Shown here: positions 1 through 5,619 of the stretch, one piece after another
How positions within the stretch are numbered: the first letter of the stretch is position 1
How the letters are laid out: each line of letters starts with the position of its first letter
DNA from: Desulfocapsa sp.
GTDB lineage: Bacteria > Desulfobacterota > Desulfobulbia > Desulfobulbales > Desulfocapsaceae
NCBI GenBank assembly: GCA_029935135.1
Contig: JAOZKX010000152.1
Span: forward strand, 1-5,919
Length of the DNA: 5,919 bases
Direction of reading: 5' to 3'
Made by a program: the position numbers and the translations under genes
The notes under the pieces: generated by a model
Told to the model about the DNA's origin: nothing
Seen by the model: only the letters and a program-made list of their open reading frames with translations
The model's database searches: none

Positions 1-3000
1 GACAGTGAGTCCTGCCCAGAGGGAGGTGTCTGCAAAGAGAGAGGCGGAGACCTGAGCCAGCAGGTAGCCAAGGACCACAGAGATTACCGCCAGTGCCAGA
101 GCTTCGGCTACGAACAGAAAAGAGACATGGGAGGGGGCGAGCCCCACCGAGGTGTAGACAGCGATCTCATTTTTTCGTTCGTAGACTGAACTGATCATGG
201 TGTTCAGGACGATAAAGATGGAGATAAGGAGTGGAATAAGAATATTGGGCACGCCACTGTACTGCATGGAATCACTCTGGTTATAGAGATAGACTCCGTC
301 CTCTTCTCCTGCAAAAATGGCCATGGAAAAGCGATCGGTCAGTCGTTCGGCAGTTTCGCTGATGGATTCATTCTCTCCTGGTAATACGGCAAGATTCTTC
401 AGCTTCCCGCCAAGTGCCAGCAGAGTGGAGGCGGGGATGATACCAATCTGGGAAGCGGGGATATGATGGTATCTGCTCTGGAAGGAGCGGACATCATCCC
501 CGGATTCCATGGCCTCCTGTTCAACTTCTGTCAGGTCAGCCCCGGATTCATCAGGAAAGGTGACCGGGGTGAGTGTTTCTCCATCAAGGTCAAGTGCCTT
601 ATCAAACTGTGTTCCATTAAAGCAGCCGATTACAGTAAAGTCATGTCCCCATATTTTGATGCTCTGCGTACCGTCTGCAGATACCTGTAGTGCTTTGACC
701 ATATCCTCGTCCAGGATAACTGTCAGTCGGTCATTCTGCTTAAACCATCTTCCTGCCGTGAGTACAGTATCAAGGCCGGTTACCTGGGCTTCAGAAGGTG
801 AAAGGCCGATCAGTCCCTGCAATGTAGTTCTGTTTTCTCCGTGCTGTAGGGGAACATGAACTGTCTGGGTCGGGTTTTTGGCCTCCAGCCAGATGCGAGG
901 GGCTATGCTGCTGGCATTTTGGAAACCATCAACCAATCCTGCAACAGCTTCCACCGGCAGGCTGCGCCAATCCACCTGCTTCAAGAGGAGTCCGTGATAG
1001 GGGGCCTCATCCTGGAAGAAGAGTTTACTCTGTCTGCTGCCCGATTTTACCGTGGTAAAGCTCATAATGGTAAAGGTGAGGATAATAAGGGTCAGGCAGG
1101 TGAGGATGGTACGCATCCTCCTGCGCCGCAGGTTGGAAACACCTAAGAAAAAAGCGGCAGTAAATGCTTTCCAATGACTGATTTCTGCTGGTCGTTTATG
1201 GGTGGCTCGACGCTGTAAAAGGATCATCTCTTCTTCAAAACGGAAAAAGATGATGAGGCTAACCATCAGCGACAGGCCGAGGATAAAAAAGGCCAGGATG
1301 ACAACTGTGGGACTGTATGCCAGGCGAAAAGCCGGATGAACCTGGTAGATGATTCCGATAAGGAGGAAGAGGATGCCGGAGAATCCGACGATCCTTTTAT
1401 AGATATTGGCGAAGTTAAAGAGGAATCGTTCCATGCAGAAGGCAAAAGGGACAAAGAGGGCAATGTAGAAGAGGACGCCAAAAAGGACATCTTTCTGGGT
1501 TTTTTCTACCTGGGCATAGACACGGTCAGCGAGTGCCAGCGCTTCCGAAGAGGCACTGGAAAATTGTCCATAATCCTGTTGCTTGAGACTGCTTTCAGCC
1601 TTGAGTAATGCTGCTATTCCCCTCTCTTCCAAGGCGTTGATTTTGGCATCAAAGATACCGTGTCGTTCAAGGTTCTGCACCCGTGGAGCAAGGAGGGTCC
1701 AGATATCACGGGCAGACTGATAGACCGTATTGTATATGGCCGGGTATTGATCGACGGAATATCCAAATCCCATGGAATTATCATCGGTGGCATTGGTGAG
1801 GATCATTTTACGGGAGAGTACATTGTCAGACAGCGTTGCCTTCAGCCAGGTCCCGGGTTCTGTGTAGATGGAGGCCATGGTGGAATCACGGGTGTCAATA
1901 CGACTGTACCAGTAGTGCTGTGGTGGGGCATCTCTTCGACCATCCAGGAGGTTAAGTTTTGTGAGATAGCTGAAGTCTCGTGGTTCCAGTAGGCCAAAGA
2001 TGGTTGTCTGTTTGCAGCTAAAGAGGATCAGGTCTGTCTTCATCAGCCGTTTTTTTATCTTTACACGGTAGTGTTTTTTTCCGGTCTCCTTTTTGTCAAT
2101 GGCCCAGAGTACCTGGCCACTCGTGTTGTCAAAGCGATAGCCCTCGATAATGACCTTGTCCAGCACATGTTTTTTGTCAGCCACCCCTTTGATGCGGAAG
2201 ATTCCTGACGAATCCACTGTGGAGTAGTATTTCTGCATGCCCTGATAGGCGAGGAGGGTTGTCTGGGCAGCCGGATAATTGGCAAACAGTTCTCCCTGGA
2301 GGAGGAGATTGGCACGGCCCAATATGGTTGAGAAACCGTTCCTGGGCATTTTCCCGGAGTGTAGAGCTGCTGTGCCGGCCATGGCCTGTATCATGTCGGT
2401 GACTATATCGGCCTGCTTCTGCAGATTCTTCCAGTTGATGTTTTTCGTGGTATCCCAGGGTGTTCCCCATAGTGCCCTTGCATCTCCGGTGCTCACCAGG
2501 CTGATACCTATATAGCCGGCAAGAGAGGCGACTTCACCGCCAAGAGGAGGTTTGTCAAGGAACCAGGAATCCCAGGAACGCAGGCGACTGGAACGCAGGG
2601 TGTCATGGTACATTGCACCACTGTTGCTGCTGCCTGCCGTCTGTTCAAGCAGATCCGCTATGGTCGAATAGATACCGGTACGGTTTATCTGCGCCTTTAA
2701 GTTATATAAAAAACCCTGGTGGAATGCACCAAGCCCATCGGTATGACTGGAAAGATGGAGCGAAACTATGGCGGCAATCTCATAGTCAGCAAGGAGGTTG
2801 CGGAAGGTGTAGGCACTCTGCAGGTTTTTGAGGTGGATCTGCAGTTCTTTTTTGCGTTTTGTATTGTTTTCTATTGATGCCGGAATTGCTGCCTGGAAAA
2901 GGGCTGCTTCCCCTTCTCCGATATCGTGAAATGTGTTCCTCCAGCCCATGCGTCGATAGAGCAGACGGGTTTTGGAGAGTTCTTCTATGGCTGTTTGTGC

Positions 3001-4167
3001 TTCTGCTCCTTTATCTTTTTGCAGACGAAGACTGATAAGGCTGCGGGATATGGCATCCACAGAGAGTTTGAGATGATCAGCCATTGCTTCGCTGATAACA
3101 CGGTCCCGTTCCATATCTTCAGTCAGCGGTAGAGTGAGTCCTTGCAGGATTTCCAGATTGGCTTTTGTCTTTTGCAGATCTTTTTTCAGTTGCTTCTTCT
3201 GCTTTCGCAGGAACTTGGATTTGGAGCTGATACTCCAGATAATCTCACGCATCCCAGCGAGGGACGCACTGTGGCCGCTGGTGGCAATAAAGAGGACTGA
3301 TTTTTCAGGCGGCTGCCGGCTCAGTTTTTCTGCAGTCTGGAGAAGGGTGGCAATGGACGCCGCTTCATCGGCACCGGGAGATTTTCCGGCAACAAAGGCG
3401 GAGTTGTCATAAAAGGCCTCCACCACCAGGAGTTCTTTTTTCAGTTCCGGATCGGTTCCCGGGATAATGGCGTAAATATTTTCTGCGGTAATCTGCTGCC
3501 AGTGTATCTGGGCACGGAGTTGGACATTTTCTGCAAGTAAGCCGGGGGCAAGGGGTGAGGCCTGAGGGATAAACTGCTGCAGCTGCTCTTTTTCCATCCA
3601 GAAACAGGGCAGTTGGATGGGGGTGAGTTCTTCTTTTTCCTGGAAGATATATTTCGAGAGCTTTGGTGAGTGATTCAGATAAATAATGGCCTGCGCTCCC
3701 AGAGATGCAAGCTGCTGCCATTTTTGCCCGGAGTCAAAGTCTATGACGATGATAGAGCCCTTGATGGGTAATCCCTGCAACTGGGACCATTCACCTTGCT
3801 GCACATAGTAGAGGGGGCCGTTTATGGCACCATCGGTTGCCTCGGGAGTGATGGCATTGTAGAGAAGGGTGTTCAACTGCAGGGTCTCGTTGCCTATCTG
3901 CAGACTGGCTCCCGTTACTTTACGGATTGAGACTGGAAAACGATAGGTCTCAGGAGTGAGGCCCATAGTCTGTAGTTGTTCCTGGATAAATGCACCGCTC
4001 TCTACATAGCCGTCGCTGCCGGTTGTTCGTTCCGGGTAACTGCTAAACTTCTCAATTTGCTGCTGCAGGCCCAAAACATTCTGCTGGGCACAAGCGGTGG
4101 GTACCCAGCCTGCAATGAGGAGCAGAGGAAGCAAAATCCTGAGGAGATGGAAAGGAGTGACGGACAT
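1..4167 (-). CDS. Giant FtsX/MacB-type permease with N-terminal PA and degenerate M28-peptidase-like ectodomain (C-terminus missing)
   Basis: The frame is open from ATG 4167 to base 1 with no stop: 1389 codons, 3' end beyond the window. Approximate layout: signal peptide 1-27 (ACA|QQ cleavage site); PA-like domain 105-205; M28-like first half 228-310; charged helical insert 311-458; M28-like second half 459-600; possible carboxypeptidase-regulatory-like beta domain 628-710; helical region 815-893; TMs at about 894-912, 925-943 and 954-976; then an FtsX unit with TM 1018-1038, a MacB-like extracytoplasmic domain 1041-1305, TM 1306-1326, coupling motif YERKNEIAVYTSVGLAPSHV (1329-1348) and TM 1347-1371. 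One further TM and a short tail are expected beyond base 1. M28 metal-site positions appear substituted, so peptidase activity is doubtful. The gene follows the ATPase by 26 bases and probably forms the second permease subunit. The FtsX assignment is firm, the PA/M28 assignment is by manual motif reading, and function is inferred. Confidence 0.9.
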   Translation of the reverse strand, partial: MSVTPFHLLRILLPLLLIAGWVPTACAQQNVLGLQQQIEKFSSYPERTTGSDGYVESGAFIQEQLQTMGLTPETYRFPVSIRKVTGASLQIGNETLQLNTLLYNAITPEATDGAINGPLYYVQQGEWSQLQGLPIKGSIIVIDFDSGQKWQQLASLGAQAIIYLNHSPKLSKYIFQEKEELTPIQLPCFWMEKEQLQQFIPQASPLAPGLLAENVQLRAQIHWQQITAENIYAIIPGTDPELKKELLVVEAFYDNSAFVAGKSPGADEAASIATLLQTAEKLSRQPPEKSVLFIATSGHSASLAGMREIIWSISSKSKFLRKQKKQLKKDLQKTKANLEILQGLTLPLTEDMERDRVISEAMADHLKLSVDAISRSLISLRLQKDKGAEAQTAIEELSKTRLLYRRMGWRNTFHDIGEGEAALFQAAIPASIENNTKRKKELQIHLKNLQSAYTFRNLLADYEIAAIVSLHLSSHTDGLGAFHQGFLYNLKAQINRTGIYSTIADLLEQTAGSSNSGAMYHDTLRSSRLRSWDSWFLDKPPLGGEVASLAGYIGISLVSTGDARALWGTPWDTTKNINWKNLQKQADIVTDMIQAMAGTAALHSGKMPRNGFSTILGRANLLLQGELFANYPAAQTTLLAYQGMQKYYSTVDSSGIFRIKGVADKKHVLDKVIIEGYRFDNTSGQVLWAIDKKETGKKHYRVKIKKRLMKTDLILFSCKQTTIFGLLEPRDFSYLTKLNLLDGRRDAPPQHYWYSRIDTRDSTMASIYTEPGTWLKATLSDNVLSRKMILTNATDDNSMGFGYSVDQYPAIYNTVYQSARDIWTLLAPRVQNLERHGIFDAKINALEERGIAALLKAESSLKQQDYGQFSSASSEALALADRVYAQVEKTQKDVLFGVLFYIALFVPFAFCMERFLFNFANIYKRIVGFSGILFLLIGIIYQVHPAFRLAYSPTVVILAFFILGLSLMVSLIIFFRFEEEMILLQRRATHKRPAEISHWKAFTAAFFLGVSNLRRRRMRTILTCLTLIILTFTIMSFTTVKSGSRQSKLFFQDEAPYHGLLLKQVDWRSLPVEAVAGLVDGFQNASSIAPRIWLEAKNPTQTVHVPLQHGENRTTLQGLIGLSPSEAQVTGLDTVLTAGRWFKQNDRLTVILDEDMVKALQVSADGTQSIKIWGHDFTVIGCFNGTQFDKALDLDGETLTPVTFPDESGADLTEVEQEAMESGDDVRSFQSRYHHIPASQIGIIPASTLLALGGKLKNLAVLPGENESISETAERLTDRFSMAIFAGEEDGVYLYNQSDSMQYSGVPNILIPLLISIFIVLNTMISSVYERKNEIAVYTSVGLAPSHVSFLFVAEALALAVISVVLGYLLAQVSASLFADTSLWAGLTV
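1240..1491 (-). other. Three extra transmembrane segments before the FtsX unit, residues 893-976
   Basis: Hydrophobic stretches at about 894-912 (VLFGVLFYIALFVPFAF), 925-943 (RIVGFSGILFLLIGIIYQV) and 954-976 (TVVILAFFILGLSLMVSLII) are not part of a standard four-TM FtsX permease. With an extracytoplasmic N-terminus, three crossings bring the chain to the cytoplasm, which matches the basic cytoplasmic stretch (QRRATHKRP, NLRRRRMR) that precedes the first FtsX TM. The topology is thus self-consistent. Confidence 0.75.
2038..2286 (-). other. Possible carboxypeptidase-regulatory-like beta domain, residues 628-710
   Basis: The region AAQTTLLAYQGMQKYYSTVDSSGIFRIKGV followed by VIIEGYRFDNTSGQVLWAIDKKETG resembles the transthyretin-like CarboxypepD_reg fold, whose hallmark is 'a.v......t.TD.dG.F.i.gv....l.v...Gy'. 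It would be a small extracytoplasmic beta-sandwich between the M28-like module and the membrane part. The assignment rests on one motif and is tentative. Confidence 0.4.
2368..3486 (-). other. Split, degenerate peptidase-M28-like domain, residues 228-600
   Basis: First half (228-310): NIYAIIPGTDPE, then LLVVEAFYDN, PGADEAASIATLLQTAEKL and SVLFIATSGHSASLAGMREI, matching in order the M28 pattern N-ViA-ipG / vv--aHyDs / GanDnaSGvaalLElAr / irFvffgaEE-GllGs. After a helical insert, the second half gives IAAIVSLHLSSHTDGLG and later GISLVSTGDARALWGTPWDTTKNINWKNLQKQADIV, matching the 'iNLDmig' strand and the 'YHTp-Dt-dkidyenl' end of M28. Substituted ligand positions: F252 for His, E268 for Asp, H299 and S300 for Glu-Glu, H471 for Asp, G568 for His. 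D254 of the HxD motif is kept. The alignment is manual. Confidence 0.65.
2794..3237 (-). other. Charged helical/coiled-coil insert within the M28-like domain, residues 311-458
   Basis: About 150 residues very rich in Lys, Glu, Gln and Leu, with predicted long helices (for example LRKQKKQLKKDLQKTKANLE at 320-339, and NNTKRKKELQIHLKNLQ at 434-450). They sit where canonical M28 enzymes have only a short connection between the Glu-Glu helix and the next Asp-bearing strand. This is probably an extracytoplasmic stalk or docking arm. No known domain is recognised in it. Confidence 0.55.
3553..3855 (-). other. PA (protease-associated)-like domain, residues 105-205
   Basis: The stretch GPLYYV...IKGSIIVIDFDSG...WQQLASLGAQAIIYLNHS has the PA-domain pattern: a strand ending in a 'KG-I-V' turn, then an amphipathic helix ending 'GA.A.I.Y'. 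PA domains are lid or substrate-guiding modules inserted in or beside M28 peptidases, and one is expected directly before the M28-like block seen here. The domain is extracytoplasmic. Borders are approximate. Confidence 0.65.
4087..4167 (-). other. Signal peptide of the giant permease
   Basis: Residues 1-27 have a short N-region with one Arg (R10), a Leu/Ile-rich core (ILLPLLLIAG, 11-20) and an A-C-A site at 25-27 ahead of QQN, a good signal peptidase I pattern. It places the roughly 865 residues that follow outside the cytoplasmic membrane, before the first TM at about 894. The Cys at 26 is preceded by P-T-A, a poor lipobox, so lipoprotein processing is less likely. An uncleaved signal anchor is the alternative. 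Confidence 0.7.
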
Positions 4168-4193
4168 AGTGTAATCACAGCATTTTGAATATC
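4168..4193 (-). other. Spacer between ATPase and giant permease, no clear ribosome binding site
   Basis: The 26 bases between the ATPase stop and the giant gene's ATG have no GGAG or AAGGA-like sequence at a usable distance. They contain a minimal start-stop, ATG-CTG-TGA at 4183-4175. No in-frame alternative start exists in the spacer, and the next in-frame Met (codon 68) would delete the signal peptide, so ATG 4167 is retained. Translation may depend on coupling to the ATPase gene. Confidence 0.5.
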
Positions 4194-4922
4194 TTAGCTG
4201 CTCATTCCTCCCATATGGATTTCCAGTTCATCCCGTTCCTGAATCTTGTCCACCTTCCCGTCTCGTATCCAGATCACCTGGTCTGAGACATTGAGCATCT
4301 TAAAGTCATGGGTGGCTGAAATAACAGTAACCCCCTGTTCTTCGCTCATCTCTTTTAAGAGTGAGATGATCTCTTCTCCTGTGGAGAGGTCAAGGTTGCC
4401 TGTGGGTTCGTCGGCAAGAATTATGCCCGGACTATTGGCAAGTGCCCGTGCCACAGCAACTCGTTGCTGCTGGCCACCGGAAAGTTCGGATGGTTTGTGG
4501 CTGTGTCTTCCTTCAAGGCCAACCTGGGAGAGCAGTTTCATACCTCTTTCCACGGCTGCTTCCCCTGGCGTTCCCCCAAAGGTCATGGGCAGAGTGACAT
4601 TTTCAAGGGCTGTCATAACTGGAATCAGATTAAAAGTCTGGAAGATATAACCGATCTTACGACAACGCAGCCAGGCAAGCTCATAGGCATCCAGCTGGGC
4701 AATGTCCACCTCATCGATAAAGACCTTGCCGGTTGTCGGTTTATCCAGGCCGCCAATCATATTAAAAAGTGTCGATTTACCAGAGCCGGAAGGACCCATA
4801 ATCGATACATATTTTCCGGTTTCGATTGCGAGGTCTATTCCTTTAAGCACCTTGACCACAATCTTTCCCAAGTCAAAATTCTTTGTCACATCTGTGACCC
4901 GAACGATATTTTTTACACTCAT
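4194..4922 (-). CDS. ABC transporter ATP-binding protein, LolD/MacB/FtsE class (242 aa)
   Basis: This is a cytoplasmic ATPase that powers an FtsX-type permease. All nucleotide-binding motifs are intact: Walker A GPSGSGKST (43-51), Q-loop Gln95 in YIFQTFNLIP, signature LSGGQ (147-151), Walker B IILADEP with D171 and E172, D-loop NLD (176-178) and switch His205 in ATHD. The FQTFNLIP.MTALENV stretch and the LADEPTGNLD ending are characteristic of the LolD/MacB/FtsE branch of ABC ATPases (MJ0796-like), which pairs with FtsX-fold permeases. Length and architecture are normal for the class, with a short C-terminal tail after the H-loop (to residue 242). The gene sits between the two permease genes, 46 bases after the compact one and 26 bases before the giant one, so it most likely serves both as a homodimer. 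It is expected to be catalytically competent. A name such as lolD is not justified, because the periplasmic partners are not those of LolCDE. Confidence 0.97.
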   Translation of the reverse strand: MSVKNIVRVTDVTKNFDLGKIVVKVLKGIDLAIETGKYVSIMGPSGSGKSTLFNMIGGLDKPTTGKVFIDEVDIAQLDAYELAWLRCRKIGYIFQTFNLIPVMTALENVTLPMTFGGTPGEAAVERGMKLLSQVGLEGRHSHKPSELSGGQQQRVAVARALANSPGIILADEPTGNLDLSTGEEIISLLKEMSEEQGVTVISATHDFKMLNVSDQVIWIRDGKVDKIQERDELEIHMGGMSS

Positions 4923-4932
4923 ATTTTACTGA

Positions 4933-4937
4933 TCCTT
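4933..4937 (-). promoter_or_regulatory. Shine-Dalgarno for the ABC ATPase
   Basis: AAGGA on the minus strand, ten bases upstream of the ATG at 4922-4920. It lies in the 46-base spacer after the compact permease and supports the chosen ATPase start. No promoter-like sequence is evident in this spacer. Confidence 0.7.
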
Positions 4938-4963
4938 AAAGCATATGACATGGAGGGGAGGGC

Positions 4964-4979
4964 TGGAGCTATTGCTCCA
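4964..4979 (-). other. Short inverted repeat over the compact permease stop codon
   Basis: A perfect 6-bp stem with a 4-base loop, TGGAGC-AATA-GCTCCA on the minus strand, spans the TAG stop at 4971-4969. No U-run follows on the transcript (a C-rich stretch does), so it does not look like an intrinsic terminator. It could be a chance hairpin, or an element that tunes mRNA stability or translation between permease and ATPase. Confidence 0.35.
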
Positions 4980-5619
4980 CCCGCATGGCCTCAACCGGTT
5001 GCATCCGGGCCGCAACAACAGCCGGGTATAACACTCCAAGGAGACTGAGGCTGATTCCGGCAATAATCGCAAGCGTTATGGAGAGCATAAACGATTGCCA
5101 GGGCGGTGAGATTAATGCCTCGCTGCCAAAACGGATAAATGCGGTAAGAAAGGCAGCCAGACCACCTATGAATGCTCCGGTGATTGCCCCGGCAAATCCC
5201 TGCATGGCGGCTTCCATTACGAAAATTCGAACAATAAATCGATCCAGGGCTCCAAGGCATTTCATTGTGCCGATTTCCCGAAACCGTTCAGTTACGGACA
5301 TAAGCTGGGCGTTGATAATGCCGACAACACAGACAAGCAGGGAAAGGGTGAGGATCCAGCGCTGTTTTGGTGATGCGCCAATACTGGTATCGCCGGGTAA
5401 TATATCATAGCCGCAACGCATAAGGGTTTGACAGAGGGAGGCGTTACCGCTTGCCAGCATATTATCTGCAATGTCGATACTGATTTGCGAGAAAGCAAGA
5501 AAGGCAACTGCCAGCACCAGAGTTACCGTGGTGACCAGGGAACGAAAAAAACGGGCACGGATTGACTTATAGGCAATCTCCAATGACTTGCTCCAGGGCA
5601 GCACGATAAGACGACTCAT
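4969..5619 (-). CDS. Compact FtsX-family ABC transporter permease (216 aa)
   Basis: This is an inner-membrane permease subunit of the FtsX/LolC/MacB superfamily. A cytoplasmic amphipathic start (residues 1-27, several Arg/Lys) is followed by TM1 at about 28-46, an unusually short extracytoplasmic loop at about 47-86, and an FtsX core with TMs at about 88-106, 133-158 and 178-203. Family hallmarks are TERFREIGTMKCLGA (110-124), which forms the coupling-helix region that contacts the ATPase, and the C-terminal YPAVVAARMQPVEAMR. MacB/LolC relatives usually carry a periplasmic domain of roughly 200 residues between TM1 and TM2; here about 40 residues replace it. That loop holds two cysteines, C63 and C69. 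The start is supported by GAGGAG at 5632-5627, seven bases upstream of the ATG, and by the ATGA overlap with the receiver gene. The ATPase gene follows after 46 bases, so this is probably one half of a heteromeric transporter with the giant permease downstream. The substrate is not evident. Confidence 0.93.
   Translation of the reverse strand: MSRLIVLPWSKSLEIAYKSIRARFFRSLVTTVTLVLAVAFLAFSQISIDIADNMLASGNASLCQTLMRCGYDILPGDTSIGASPKQRWILTLSLLVCVVGIINAQLMSVTERFREIGTMKCLGALDRFIVRIFVMEAAMQGFAGAITGAFIGGLAAFLTAFIRFGSEALISPPWQSFMLSITLAIIAGISLSLLGVLYPAVVAARMQPVEAMRVEQ

Noticed and set aside
1266..3721. Short minus-strand open frames in other phases within the giant gene (for example 3407-3721, 2177-2470, 2061-2315, 1266-1490)
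   Set aside because: They are out-of-frame shadows; the main frame passes through them uninterrupted.
1..4167. Possible pseudogene or frameshifted gene, because the main frame has no stop
   Set aside because: I translated the frame codon by codon from 4167 to base 1 and found no stop or break in domain order. The missing stop is a window-edge effect.
4087..4167. Lipoprotein signal with Cys26 of the giant protein
   Set aside because: The residues before the Cys (V-P-T-A) do not fit a lipobox, with Pro at -3. The A-C-A signal peptidase I site fits better.
463..4188. Series of 70-116 codon plus-strand open frames across the giant gene
   Set aside because: All are antisense to one continuous 1389-codon frame with clear domain content. 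None has convincing composition or a recognisable motif.
4194..4922. Naming the ATPase lolD or ftsE
   Set aside because: The motifs fit the whole LolD/MacB/FtsE class, and the neighbouring permeases are not LolC/LolE, MacB or a typical FtsX, so a specific name would mislead.
4923..4968. Internal promoter or terminator between permease and ATPase
   Set aside because: No -35/-10-like pair or hairpin plus U-run is visible in the 46 bases; only a Shine-Dalgarno sequence is.
4464..5048. 194-codon open frame on the plus strand
   Set aside because: It is antisense to the intact ATPase and the end of the compact permease, its translation has no recognisable family pattern, and it would break the uniform minus-strand operon.
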